Shown: piece after piece, positions 34,801-45,999 of the stretch
Layout: each line of letters opens with the position of its first letter
How positions within the stretch are numbered: position 1 is the first letter of the stretch
From: Primulina eburnea
Lineage: Eukaryota > Streptophyta > Magnoliopsida > Lamiales > Gesneriaceae
Length of the DNA stretch: 64,000 bases
Reading direction: 5' to 3'
Assembly (NCBI RefSeq): GCF_022965805.1
Contig: NW_027331299.1
Location: 1-64,000 of the forward strand
The notes under the pieces: generated by a model
Databases searched by the model: none
What the model saw: the letters and a program-made list of their open reading frames with translations, nothing else
Told to the model about the DNA's origin: nothing
Position numbers and translations under genes: made by a program

Positions 34801-36327
34801 ATTGGTGTTTCGAATTTGATTGAAGACTGCTGTTTGTCTGGATTAGCATTTGAGACAGATCGTCAGCCTCTGAGATTGTGTGCTGTTCGAGCTGAACCAG
34901 AGCTAATTTTGAAAATTAAAGCGGCTCAGAAAGGTGATCAGAATATACAGAAGTCGATTGCTATGGTTAGAGCTGGACATCGATCGGAATACCAGGTTCG
35001 TAGTGATATTTTGTATGTGAATAATCGTTTAGTTGTGCCGAATGTTTCGGATTTGAAACAGCGAATACTGACAGAAGCGCACAACAGTCGTTTTAGCATT
35101 CATCCTAGGGGCAGGAAAATGTACAATGATGTAAAGACACAGTATTGGTGGAAACAAATGAAATCTGATGTGACTGAATTTGTAGCCAAGTGTCTGAATT
35201 GTCAACAGGTGAAAGCTGAAAGAAAGAAACCAGGAGGACTGTTACAGAGTTTGTCCATTCCTGAATGGAAATGGGATCACATTTCCATGGACTTTGTGAC
35301 ACAGTTGCCAAGATCCTCCCGAGGTTGTGATGCGATTTGGGTCGTGATTGATCGACTGACCAAATCAGCATGCTTTATTCCATACAAAATGACCTACCGA
35401 TATGATCAGATGGCTGATATCTATGTCACGGAAGTGGTGAGATTGCACGGAGTGCCGAAGTCGATTGTTTCAGATCGTGATCCTCGATTTACTTCGCACT
35501 TCTGGCAGAGCCTTCAGCAAGCTCTTGGTACGAAGTTACATTTGAGTACCGCATATCATCCACAGACCGATGGACAGTCAGAGCGAACTATCCAGACCCT
35601 GGAGGATATGCTGAGAGCTATAGTGCTGGATTTTAGCACTGGATGGCAAGATGCATTACCACTTTGTGAATTTTCGTACAACAATAGCTACCAAACGAGT
35701 ATTGAGATGGCACCATTTGAAGCGTTGTACGGAAAGAAATGTCGATCCCCTCTTTACTGGGATGATATCTCTGAAGTTCCTGAGACAGGACCTGATATGA
35801 TCAGAGATATGACTGAGAAAGTAAAGCTGATTCAAAAGAAAATGAAGGCAGCTCAGGACCGACAAGCCAAATATGCCAACCTCAGACGACGACCGTTGGT
35901 ATTTGAGGTAGGAGACCGAGTATTCCTGAAAATTTCACCTTTCAGGGGTGTTGTCCGATTTGGAAAGAAAGGAAAATTGTCTCCAAGATACGTTGGTCCG
36001 TATGAAATTCTTGAAAAGATAGGAGATCGTGCCTATCGACTTGCTTTGCCGCCTTCATTATCTGGAATACATGATGTCTTTCATGTATCGATGCTGCGGA
36101 AATATCTCCCTGACAATTCTCACGTGATTCAGCCAGACGAGACTGAGCTGGACGAGACATTGACTTATGTCGAGAAACCGATCCGGATTATCGATCGTAA
36201 AGAGAAACAGCTCAGAACAAAGACGATTCCTTTGGTGAAAGTCCAATGGACTCGTCACGGTGTTGAAGAAGCTACGTGGGAGACTGAATCTGATATGAGA
36301 CAGGAATTCCCAGCATTATTTTACTGA
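31831..36327 (+). CDS. gag-pol: Gag-Pol polyprotein of element D (Tekay/Del-type chromovirus), 1,498 aa, intact
   Basis: One uninterrupted frame from the ATG at 31831 (MPPRRIPE) to TGA at 36325. Domains in order: gag domain ~55-160; Ser-rich linker; CX2CX4HX4C knuckle (C286, C289, H294, C299); aspartic protease with D389-T-G; reverse transcriptase ~570-740 with FIDD (D725, D726); RNase H ~865-985 (YCDAS, D872); integrase HHCC finger ~1085-1130 and DD35E core (D1154, D1215, E1251); then a C-terminal GPF/Y-like and chromodomain-like region ending [14 protein letters not shown]. Gag coats RNA; protease cuts the polyprotein; RT/RNase H make DNA; integrase inserts it; the chromodomain may steer insertion to heterochromatin. 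Every expected catalytic residue is seen. No frameshift or stop is needed between gag and pol. Likely transcribed from the 5' LTR. Confidence 0.95.
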   Translation: MPPRRIPEQGSTSNPPMDVTPTPMEQLLKRFQSFHPPTLKGTENSVECESWLDDIESLFNSLEYTEEKRVKLIGHQMHDVAKHWWNTTKLALELRGTAITWNVFKTEFYLRFFPVSYRKDKGAEFANLRQGQLNIEDYVAKFSTLLRFAPHVAGSDEAVADQFINGLNPEIFTLVNTGRPNNFTDALNRAKGAEAGLIRQKEASFVPSAPSSQMPPPFPRFDSGGGSGKKDFLKAKGKKFKKAGSSSSSSSGSRQTSQGQSYTGPYCSTCGGRHSTEQCRGVFGNCRICKQHGHFARVCPQRGAQGSQAAESSGSVAQTGRRPSAVHSFQPAPSTLAQQRPGGGQTASQPPRQQARLFALTEEQAQDAPDDVVAGNCFISGYPAYVLIDTGASHTFISERFALMHSLPVESLATVVSVTSPLGTGLISVKSVKSCILQYDGHTIDLDCTVLGLSDFDCIVGIDMLTKYRATVDCFHKIVRFKPEMAEEWKFYGKGSRSRIPLISAMNMTRLLQKGADGFLVYSIDLLKKSPSLADLPVVCEFADVFPDEIPGLPPIREIDFSIELMPGTVPISRAPYRMAPIELKELKEQLEDLLAKGYIRPSVSPWGAPVLFVRKKDGSMRLCIDYRQLNKATVKNKYPLPRIDDLFDQLQGSSVYSKIDLRSGYHQLRVRDSDISKTAFRTRYGHYEFIVMPFGLTNAPAVFMGLMNRVFQKYLDDFVIIFIDDILIYSKNMIEHANHLRTVLRILRAEKLYAKLSKCEFWLKQVVFLGHIISGDGISVDPSKVEAVISWPRPTSVPEIRSFMGLAGYYRRFIQDFSSIAKPITQLTQKNAPFNWSEDCETSFLELKKRLTSAPVLTIPSGTGDFVVYCDASHRGLGCVLMQQGHVIAYASRQLKPHETRYPIHDLELAAIVFALKIWRHYLYGEKFEIYSDHKSLKYLFSQSELNMRQRRWLDLLKDFDCEIKYYPGKSNAAADALSRKVCALSLSTIGVSNLIEDCCLSGLAFETDRQPLRLCAVRAEPELILKIKAAQKGDQNIQKSIAMVRAGHRSEYQVRSDILYVNNRLVVPNVSDLKQRILTEAHNSRFSIHPRGRKMYNDVKTQYWWKQMKSDVTEFVAKCLNCQQVKAERKKPGGLLQSLSIPEWKWDHISMDFVTQLPRSSRGCDAIWVVIDRLTKSACFIPYKMTYRYDQMADIYVTEVVRLHGVPKSIVSDRDPRFTSHFWQSLQQALGTKLHLSTAYHPQTDGQSERTIQTLEDMLRAIVLDFSTGWQDALPLCEFSYNNSYQTSIEMAPFEALYGKKCRSPLYWDDISEVPETGPDMIRDMTEKVKLIQKKMKAAQDRQAKYANLRRRPLVFEVGDRVFLKISPFRGVVRFGKKGKLSPRYVGPYEILEKIGDRAYRLALPPSLSGIHDVFHVSMLRKYLPDNSHVIQPDETELDETLTYVEKPIRIIDRKEKQLRTKTIPLVKVQWTRHGVEEATWETESDMRQEFPALFY

Positions 36328-36430
36328 TGTAAATACGTACTCGCCTGTAATTACATTCCTTCTTAATGATATGATTTGATTTGATTGCCTGTGATTTCGA
36401 GGACGAAATCGTATCTTAGAGGGGGAGAAA
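36328..36430 (+). other. 3' untranslated stretch and polypurine tract of element D
   Basis: A short AT-rich spacer follows the stop codon, then AGAGGGGGAGAAA at 36418-36430 directly before the 3' LTR, the plus-strand primer. Confidence 0.9.
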
Positions 36431-38643
36431 TGTAATGCCCGGAAAATTAATCCTGTTAATCTGTAATTATTGAGATATAATTTGATATGATTATGAAAGG
36501 ATTAATCGGGACACGAAATACAAGTACGTGTGAAAAGTGTGTGTATGTGTGCGAAGCAGCACGCACATGCGCGGTTATACGCGCGCACATGCGCGAGAAA
36601 TACAGTGGAGTTGGCGCACATGCGCGATGAGGATGCGCGCACATGCGCGGAAACTCCAGAAGGCTTCGCGCATATGCGCGGAAGCGAGTCGCGCATATGC
36701 GCAAGCTGCCGAGACTGCCATCGCGAAGTCCAGTAGGTTCGGCGCACATGCGCGGCGGGAAGCGCGCATATGCGCGAGTGGATGCTTGCGGAGACAGTAG
36801 GTCTCGCGCATATGCGCGATGTCAATGCGCGCATATGCGCGAGGCGAGGTGTGCGCACGCGCCGAGACATGGTCTCGCGCATATGCGCGAAGACCATGCG
36901 CGCATATGCGCGAGAGGATTTGTGCGAAATTTCAAGGCGACACGTAGCTAGTGCATGCAATATATATACATATTGCATATGAATTCTTCAGAAACGAGAA
37001 GGGTAAGAATCGAGAAATTGAAACCAACTTCACATTTGATTTTAGAATTCAATCGTGCGATCAATCCGTCCGTCTGATTTTAAATCCGACTTCGGTACCG
37101 AGTTCCTAGCAACGTAGGCTACACTTTGACGTAAGTTTTGCTACGTTTTGACATGCTTTGAATTTATGCTATTGTCAGAATTAAATGGAACTCATATATG
37201 TTGTTCTTGACATAGTAGACATCATAGAATCGAAGTCAGATTAAGAAATAGACTGATTATGGAATTGTTATGAATTTCTGATTATAATCAGTTGAGATTG
37301 GACATAGTTGAATTATGGATTGATTATAGATTGTACTGGATATGAGTTATGGATTGTAACTGTTATCTGGTGTATTGGTATTGACGGGGATATTGGAATT
37401 ATACCGTTATACCGTTGATATTGAATTAAATCCAGATTGATCAAATTGTTATGGAATTGACTGGTATATTGATATGAGATTATTGATATTGTCAGTACCA
37501 GACAGATTGTGAGTTCAGGACTTTGACCGAGCGGGAAACCGAGACTGCAACGAAAGGTATAAGTCAATGTGGTATTGGGAAATGGACTTGAGTCGGTTTA
37601 GACTTGGGTTTCCCTAAATCACATACTTTACTTTATTGCATTGATATTTGCATTGATTGATTATATACTTGTTCTCTGGAGTTTAGACAGCAGGTATTAG
37701 AGGAGTCATCTTATGACAGAAGTGCCGTTAGTGGTAGGATCATCACGGGCACATTGCACGATGTCATAAGATGGTGTATTGGCGGATGTGCCAAAGTTTG
37801 TCACTGGATGTTTGGCTATCGATGTGGATAGGATGGTGGCTTTTTCTATTACTGTTAATCAATAGTGTATCGATGTGGATAGATTAGTAGCTCTTCTATT
37901 ACTGTTAATCGATGTCATATCGATGTGGATAGAATTAGAGTTGCTTCTATTACTGTTGATCGGTACTATATTGATTTGGATAGAATCATAGCTTCCTCTA
38001 TTACTGGTAATCGATACCGTATCGATGTGAATAGAACTGGAGTCTTTTCTATTACTGTTGATCGATACCATATCGGCGTGGATAGAACTGGAGTCTTTTC
38101 TATCACTGTTAGTCGATATACACATGCCAACTTCTGGAAACCGGGATCCCTAGACTAGGATTGAGTCTAGTCTGAATTATGATTGATGTCGACAGTTTGA
38201 TTTGTATTGTTTATGTTTCAGACTTTGTTACATATTCATGTTACCTGATTACATGCTTTATATTGTTTATATGATTGCATGTTTCATTGATTTATACTGG
38301 GGATTATATTCTCACCGGTATATCCGGCTGTTGTCTTGTCTGTATGTGTACTTGACAACAGGTGGGACAGGATCAGGGTCCAGGAGATGAAGAGAGAGAT
38401 TGTGATTAGCGTGGTGGCACCGGACTTGGACTAGAGATAGGGTTGAACACTTGATAGTAGTTGTCAAACCCTAGTTTGAATAAATGTGTTGTAATACAGG
38501 ACTTGTATTCTATATACTGATATGTATATATAGTTTGATTTCACTACGTTCCGCATTTTAAAAAAAAAATTTTAGACCCTGTTTTAATTGATTAATTAGT
38601 CCCAATTATGATTAAGAACTTGATTAGCGTCCGGGTCCCCACA
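36431..38643 (+). repeat. 3' LTR of element D
   Basis: Same length and internal features as the 5' LTR, shifted by 7,054 bases: palindromes about 36560-36912, TATA near 36961, minisatellite 37817-38122, hairpin 38328-38361. Ends CCCCACA at 38643, followed by the GTGGA duplication. Confidence 0.95.
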
Positions 38644-38648
38644 GTGGA
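38644..38648. other. Target-site duplication of element D, right copy
   Basis: GTGGA, matching 29372-29376. Confidence 0.95.
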
Positions 38649-41600
38649 GAAATTAGGATTGCCTACAATAAAACATCCTCAACCATATAGGCTTCAATGG
38701 TTGAATGATTGTGCGGAGGTGAGAGTTAATAGGCAAGTTCTAGTGTCATTTTCAATTGGGAAGTATGTGGATGAGGTTTTGTGTGACATGGTACCTATGC
38801 ATGCTTGTCATATATTGTTGGGTAGGCCATGGCAATTTGATAGGCGAGTGACTCACGATGGGTTCAAAAATAAGTACTCGTTTGTCTTGAAAAAAGAAAC
38901 TGTTGTCTTACTTCCATTGTCCCCAAAGCAAGTATTGGAGGACCACTTGAAAAAGAAAAAGAGAGATGAGGCAGAAAAAAAGAGTGAACTAAAAAGTGAG
39001 ATGGCCTTTGAAAACAAAAATGAAGTGGCTGAAAAAAAGAGTGATCAAAAGAGTGAGATAGCCACAAAAACAAAAAAAGAGAGGAAAGAAAATGAGGGAA
39101 AAGAAAAAGAGAGGAAAGAGGCCAAAAAGAATTCTTATATGGCCCAAAAAGGTGAGGTAAAACACTTGTTGCACACACATGAGCCACTTGTGTTAATTCT
39201 TTACAAGGAGATCCTCCTTAACACAAGTGATATAGCCGGATCCCTTCCGAGCATTGTTGTTTCACTATTGCAGGAATTTGACGATGTATTTCCGGAGGAG
39301 CTACCTCAAGGCTTACCAACATTGAGGGGAATTGAGCACCAAATTGATTTGGTGCCCGGGAGTGCCTTGCCGAACCGTCCAACTTATAGGAGCAATCCGG
39401 AGGAGACTAAGGAGCTGCAAAGGCAGGTAAGTGAGTTATTAGATAAAGGTTATGTGCGTGAGTCCATGTCACCTTGTGCGGTGCCTGTTTTGCTAGTCCC
39501 TAAGAAAGATGGCTCATGGCGTATGTGTGTCGACTGTAGGGCAATCAATAACATTACCATTAAGTATAGGCATCCCATACCTAGACTAGATGATATGTTA
39601 GATGAATTGCATGGATCTTGCATCTTTAGCAAAATTGACTTAAGAAGTGGCTACCATCAAATTAGGATGAGGGAAGGTGATGAGTGGAAAACTGCTTTTA
39701 AAACTAAGTATGGGTTGTATGAGTGGATGGTTATGCCTTTTGGTTTAACTAATGCACCTAGCACCTTTATGAGGTTAATGAATCATGTCTTGCGTGCACA
39801 TATAGGTAAATTTGTTGTGGTTTATTTTGATGATATCCTAGTGTATAGCAAGAATCTTGAAGAGCATGTTAAACACTTGAAACTTGTGCTAATCACATTA
39901 AGGGCTGAAAATTTGTATGCTAACTTAAAGAAGTGTGATTTTTGTACAAACAAACTTGTGTTTCTTGGTTTCGTTGTGAGTTCACAAGGGATACAAGTGG
40001 ATGAAGACAAGGTAAGTGCTATTCGAGATTGGCCATCGCCTACTACTGTTGGTCAAGTCCGAAGCTTTCATGGTCTTGCAAGCTTTTATAGGAGGTTTGT
40101 AAAGGATTTTAGCACATTGGCGGCACCGATGACGGCGGTCATCAAGAAGAACGTTCCATTCTGTTGGGGCGAGGAGCAAGAGAAGTCTTTTAATATTATC
40201 AAGCAAAAATTAATTAATGCTCCTTTACTTGTGTTACCTGATTTTGCTAATACTTTTGAAATTGAATGTGATGCATCAGGTGTAGGTATTGGCGGAGTGT
40301 TGATGCAAGGAGGAAGGCCGGTGGCGTACTTTAGTGAGAAGCTCAATGGGGCAGCGCTGAACTATCCCACGTATGACAAGGAGTTCTATGCACTTGTGAG
40401 GACTCTTGAGACGTGGCAGCACTACTTGAGGCCTAAGGAATTTGTGATCCATACGGACCATGAATCTCTAAAGCACCTCAAGGGGCAACAAAAGCTGAAC
40501 AAGCGGCATGCTAAGTGGGTGGCCTTCATAGAGACATTCCCCTACATGATCAAGTATAAGCAAGGTAAGGAAAATGTAGTGGCCGACGCACTATCCCGGA
40601 GGTATGTACTTTTATCTACTTTGGAATCTAAAATATTGGGGTTTGAACTTGTTAAAGAGTTGTATGTGCTAGATGATGATTTTAAGGAAGTGTTTGAAAC
40701 TTGTATGCATGGTCCACATGATAAATTCTACTTGCATAAAGGTTTCTTGTTTAGAGAGGATAGATTGTGCATTCCCAAGTCATCAATTCGTGAATTACTT
40801 GTTAGGGAGGCACATGGGGGTGGTCTAATGGGACACTTTGGGGTGGCTAAAACTTTAAGTGCATTGCATGAACATTTTTATTGGCCACACATGAAACGTG
40901 ATGTTGAGCGTATTTGTGAGAGGTGCGTAACTTGTAGACAAGCTAAGTCTAGAACACTACCACATGGATTATATACACCACTTCCCGTCCCTAGTGAACC
41001 TTGGGTTGATATCTCTATGGACTTTGTTTTGGGATTACCTAGGACAAAGAAGGGGAGGGACTCTATATTTGTTGTTGTGGATAGGTTTTCAAAAATGGCA
41101 CACTTCATTGCTTGTCACAAGACTGATGATGCATCTAACATTGCGGACCTATTCTTTAGAGAAGTTGTTAGGCTACATGGCATGCCTAGGACCATTGTAT
41201 CGGACCGTGATGTTAAATTCCTAAGTTATTTCTGGAAAACACTGTGGGCTAAACTTGGCACTAAATTACTGTTTTCTACGACCTGTCATCCTCAGACTGA
41301 TGGTCAAACTGAGGCAGTTAATAGGACGTTAGGAACTTTATTACGTGCTATTCTCAAGAAGAACTTAAAGAATTGGGAGAATTGCTTGCCATTTGTTGAG
41401 TTTGCTTATAATCGTTGTGTGCATTCTACTACTAACTATTCACCATTTGAAATTGTATACGGTTTTAATCCTTTGACTCCGTTGGATTTGATGTCTTTAC
41501 CTGTGAGTGAAAGGTTAAACATGGATGGCAAAAAGAAGGCTGAATTTGTTAGGGGGTTGCATGAAAAGGCCAAAGCCAACATTGAGAAGAAGAATGAGCA

Positions 41601-42282
41601 ATATGCCAAGCAAGCTAACAAGGGGAAAAAGAAGGTGGTATTCGAGAAGGGTGATTGGGTGTGGCTACACTTGAGGAAGGAGAGGTTTCCGGAGAAGCGA
41701 CGCTCAAAGCTATTACCTAGGGGCGATGGGCCATTCCAAGTCCTTGAGAGAATCAATGACAATGCCTACAAACTCGACTTGCCGGGTGAGTATAATGTTA
41801 GCTCTACTTTTAATGTTAGTGACTTGTCGTTGTTTGATGTAGGTGACGAGCAAGATTTGAGGACAAATCCTTCTCAAGAAGGGGAGGATGATGTGAATGT
41901 GGACGTTCCAAGGAAAGCATGGGATCCTTTGCAGTTGCCGGAGGGACCAATCATGAGGGGTCGACTAAAGAGATTCAAGGAGGCGCTACAAGGAGTCATG
42001 AGCAAGCCGAAAGAGGTCGTGATGCATGGGAGTACGTTTGGAGGCCAACGGAATGTCATTCAAGCATTGTTGGAGAAACCCGAGGCCACACAGACGCGTA
42101 CACGGACCTACACACGGGGTCCGTGTCCTTTCCAAGCTGGGATGAGCAAATCCAGTGCCTACACGGACCTGGAGACGGACCCAGGCACGGGGTCCGTGCC
42201 CTGTGAAGTTGGCGAATACAGTGCCTACACGGACCCGTACACGGAAGTGAGCACGGGGTCCGTGTCCTTTGATCCAGATTGA
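38649..42282 (+). pseudogene. pol: Protease end, RT, RNase H, integrase and C-terminus of element C (second part of the split gag-pol)
   Basis: Open without stops to TGA at 42280; an apparent start at 38608 lies in the D LTR and is not native. Order: protease remainder with [10 protein letters not shown]; a Lys/Glu-rich linker (38940-39140); reverse transcriptase with [11 protein letters not shown] and YFDD (Asp codons 39829-39834); RNase H with ECDAS; integrase HHCC finger (HGGGLMGHF ... CVTCRQAK) and DD35E core (codons 41020, 41203, 41311). The C-terminal domain ends in SQEGEDD, encoded by the polypurine tract. The last 131 codons lie within the 3' LTR and include three hairpin units coding Thr/Tyr/Asp-rich repeats. 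Before D inserted, gag-pol would have been one frame of 1,661 codons. The WVDISMDF and HPQTDGQTE parts resemble the flanking satellite. Confidence 0.9.
41876..41888 (+). other. Polypurine tract of element C, within coding sequence
   Basis: AAGAAGGGGAGGA directly before TGATGTG, the 3' LTR start. It also encodes part of the QEGEDD stretch. Confidence 0.75.
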
Positions 42283-42433
42283 AGATTAGTACAGTATGTA
42301 CACGGACCCAGACACGGAGGTCTGCACGGGGTCCGTGCCTAGCGTTTTCTGCGCGGATTTATTTCCTTTTCTAGAGTTTAATTATTTTGGGAGACTAGAT
42401 TGCATGGTATCTTTTGATATATTGACTATGTTG
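41889..42433 (+). repeat. 3' LTR of element C, truncated (545 of ~914 bp)
   Basis: Matches 26488-27029 and stops at GACTATGTTG, after which satellite resumes with TCCATTCG. About 372 bases of the LTR are absent. TTG is shared at the joint, so the exact point is ambiguous by three bases. The first 394 bases are the end of the pol frame; four hairpin units lie at about 42100-42340. Confidence 0.85.
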
Positions 42434-45400
42434 TCCATTCGTTTGAGGATGACAAGTAGTAGATTACAACTTTATTGTGCAAAGTTTAGCCCATAAAGTA
42501 ATCCATAAATAGAATCCCTCCCCTTCTTAGTCTTAGGCAACCCCAAAATAAAGTCCATAGATATGTCAATCCAAGTTCTTTTAAGAATAACACTCAAACG
42601 TGTTCTCAAAGTTCTATTTACAACTTCAGTTTGTCCATCCGTTTGAGGATGACAAGTAGTAGATTACAACTTTATTGTGCAAAGTTTAGCCCATAAAAAA
42701 ATCCATAAATAGAATCCCTCCCTTCTTAGTCCTAGGCAACCCCAAAATAAAGTCCATAGAAATGTCAATCCAAGTTCTTTTAAGAATAGCACGCAAAAGT
42801 GTTCCCAAAGTTCTATTTACAACTTCAGTTTGTCCATCCGTTTGAGGATGACAAGTAGTAGATTACAACTTTATTGTGCAAAGTTTAGCCCATAAAGTAA
42901 TCCGTAAATAGAATCCCTCCCCTTCTTAGTCCTAGGCAACCCCAAAATAAAGTCCATAGAAATGTCAATCCAAGTTCTTTTAAGAATAGCACGCAAAAGT
43001 GTTCCCAAAGTTCTATTTACAACTTCAGTTTGTCCATCCGTTTGAGGATGACAAGTAGTAGATTACAACTTTATTGTGCAAAGTTTAGCCCATAAAGTAA
43101 TCCATAAATAGAATCCCTCCCCTTCTTAGTCCTAGGCAACCCCAAAATAAATCCATAGAAATGTCAATCCAAGTTCTTTTAATAATAGCACGCAAAAGTG
43201 TTCCCAAAATTCTATTTACAACTTCAGTTTGTCCATCCGTTTGAGGATGACAAGTAGTAGATTACAACTTTATTGTGCAAAGTTTAGCCCATAAAAAAAT
43301 CCATAAATAGAATCCCTCCCCTTCTTAGTCCTAGGCAACCCCAAAATAAAGTCCATAGAAATGTCAATCCAAGTTCTTTTAAGAATAGCACGCAAAAGTG
43401 TTCCCAAAGTTCTATTTACAACTTCAGTTTGTCCATCCGTTTGAGGATGACAAGTAGTAGATTACAACTTTATTGTGCAAAGTTTAGCCCATAAAGTAAT
43501 CCGTAAATAGAATCCCTCCCCTTCTTAGTCCTAGGCAACCCCAAAATAAAGTCCATAGAAATGTCAATCCAAGTTCTTTTAAGAATAGCACGCAAAAGTG
43601 TTCCCAAAGTTCTATTTACAACTTCAGTTTGTCCATCCGTTTGAGGATGACAAGTAGTAGATTACAACTTTATTGTGCAAAGTTTAGCCCATAAAGTAAT
43701 CCATAAATAGAATCCCTCCCCTTCTTAGTCCTAGGCAACCCCAAAATAAATCCATAGAAATGTCAATCCAAGTTCTTTTAATAATAGCACGCAAAAGTGT
43801 TCCCAAAGTTCTATTTACAACTTCAGTTTGTCCATCCGTTTGAGGATGACAAGTAGTAGATTACAACTTTATTGTGCAAAGTTTAGCCCATAAAGTAATC
43901 CATAAATAGAATCCATCCCCTTCTTAGTCCTAGGCAACCCCAAAATAAAGTCCATAGAAATGTCAATCCAAGTTCCTTTTAAGAATAGCACGCAAAAGTG
44001 TTCCCAAAGTTCTATTTACAACTTCAGTTTTTCCATCCGTTTGAGGATGACAAGTAGTAGATTACAACTTTATTGTGCAAAGTTTAGCCCATAAAGTAAT
44101 CCATAAATAGAATCTCTCCCCTTCTTAGTCCTAGGCAACCCCAAAATAAAGTCCATAGGAAAGTCAATCCAAGTTCTTTTAAGAATAGCACGCAAACGTG
44201 TTCTCAAAGTTCTATTTACAACTTCAGTTTGTCCATCCGTTTGAGGATGACAAGTAGTAGATTACAACTTTATTGTGCAAAGTTTAGCCCATAAAAAAAT
44301 CCATAAATAGAATCCCTCCCCTTCTTAGTCCTAGTTAACCCCAAAATAAAGTCCATAGAAATGTCAATCCAAGTTCTTTTAAGAATAGCACGCAAAAGTG
44401 TTCCCAAAGTTCTATTTACAACTTCAGTTTGTCCATCCGTTTGAGGATGACAAGTAGTAGATTACAACTTTATTGTACAAAGTTTAGCCCATAAAGTAAT
44501 CCATAAATAGAATCCCTCCCCTTCTTAGTCCTAGGCAACCCCAAAATAAAGTCCATAGAAATGTCAATACAAGTTCTTTTAAGAATAGCACGCAAAAGTG
44601 TTCCCAAAGTACTATTTACAACTTCAGTTTGTCCATCCGTTTGAGGATGACAAGTAGTAGATTACAACTTTATTGTGCAAAGTTTAGCCCCTTATGTAAT
44701 CCATAAATAGAATCCCTCCCCTTCTTAGTCCTAGGCAACCCCAAAATAAAGTCCATAGAAATGTCAATCCAAGTTCTTTTAAGAATAGCACGCAAACGTG
44801 TTCCCAAAGTTCTATTGACAACTTCAGTTTGTCCATCCGTTTGAGGTTAACAAGCAGTAGATTACAACTTTATTGTGCAAAGTTTAGCCCATAAAAAATC
44901 CATAAATAGAATCCCTCCCCTTCTTAGTCCTAGGCAACCCCAAAATAAAGTCCATAGAAATGTCAATCTAAGTTCTTTTAAGAATAGCACGCAAAAGTGT
45001 TCCCAAAGTTCTATTTACAACTTCAGTTTGTCCATCCGTTTGAGGATGACAAGTAGTAGATTACAACTTTATTGTGCAAAGTTTAGCCCATAAAGTAATC
45101 CATAAATAGAATCCCTCCCCTTCTTCGTCCTAGGCAACCCCAAAATAAAGTCCATAGAAATGTCAATTCAAGTTCTTTTAAGAATAGCACGCAAAAGTGT
45201 TCCCAAAGTTCTATTTACAACTTTAGTTTGTCCATCCGTTTGAGGATGACAAGTAGTAGATTACAACTTTATTGTGCAAAGTTTAGCCCATAAAGTAATC
45301 CATAAATAGAATCCATCCCCTTCTTAGTCCTAGGCAACCCCAAAATAAAGTCCATAGATATGTCAATCCATGTTCTTTTAAGAATAGCACGCAAACGTGT

Positions 45401-45999
45401 TCTCAAAGTTCTATTTACAACTTCAGTTTGTCCATCCGTTTGAGGATGATAAGTAGTAGATTACAACTTTATTGTGCAAAGTTTAGCCCATAAAATAATC
45501 CATAAATAGAATCCCTCCCCTTCTTAGTCCTAGGCAACCCCAAAATAAAGTCCATAGAAATGTCAATCCAAGTTCTTTTAAGAATAGCACGCAAAAGTGT
45601 TCCCAAAGTTCTATTTACAACTTCAGTTTGTCCATCCGTTTGAGGATGACAAGTAGTAGATTACAACTTTATTGTGCAAAGTTTAGCCCATAAAGTAATC
45701 CATAAATAGAATCTCTCCCCTTCTTAGTCCTAGGCAACCCCAAAATAAAGTCCATAGAAATGTTAATCCAAGTTCTTTTAAGAATAGTACGCAAAAGTGT
45801 TCCCAAAGTTCTATTTACAACTTCAGTTTGTCCATCCGTTTGAGGATGACAAGTAGTAGATTACAACTTTATTGTGCAAAGTTTAGCCCATAAAGTAATC
45901 CATAAATAGAATCCCTCCCCTTCTTAGTCCTAGGCAACCCCAAAATAAATCCATAGAAATGTCAATCCAAGTTCTTTTAAGAATAGCACGCAAAAGTGT

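Larger units (their letters stand above)
29377..38643 (+). mobile_element. Element D: young, structurally complete Tekay/Del-type Ty3/gypsy retrotransposon (9,267 bp)
   Basis: LTRs 29377-31589 and 36431-38643, each 2,213 bp. By eye I found a single difference between them (a C/T near 29964 and 37018). Primer-binding site 31595-31608, one open gag-pol frame 31831-36327, polypurine tract 36418-36430, target duplication GTGGA. All parts needed for autonomous movement are visible. It sits in the protease region of element C. Clade: C-terminal chromodomain-like region and RT motifs fit Tekay/Del chromoviruses. Confidence 0.95.
26488..42433 (+). mobile_element. Element C: CRM-like Ty3/gypsy retrotransposon inside the satellite, split by element D
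   Basis: Layout: LTR 26488-27401, primer-binding site 27404-27417, gag-pol 28025-29376 and 38649-42282 (interrupted by D), polypurine tract 41876-41888, 3' LTR from 41889, truncated at 42433. Satellite in the same minus orientation flanks both sides, so C lies in the array. The pol reading frame runs about 394 bp into the 3' LTR, an arrangement known for some plant CRM elements. RT and integrase motifs ([28 protein letters not shown]) are of the CRM type. Clade assignment is by motif memory, not by a tree. Confidence 0.8.

Noticed and set aside
38608..38643. Start codon at 38608 for the second part of C pol
   Set aside because: These 12 codons are D LTR sequence; the native frame comes from 29376 on the other side of D.
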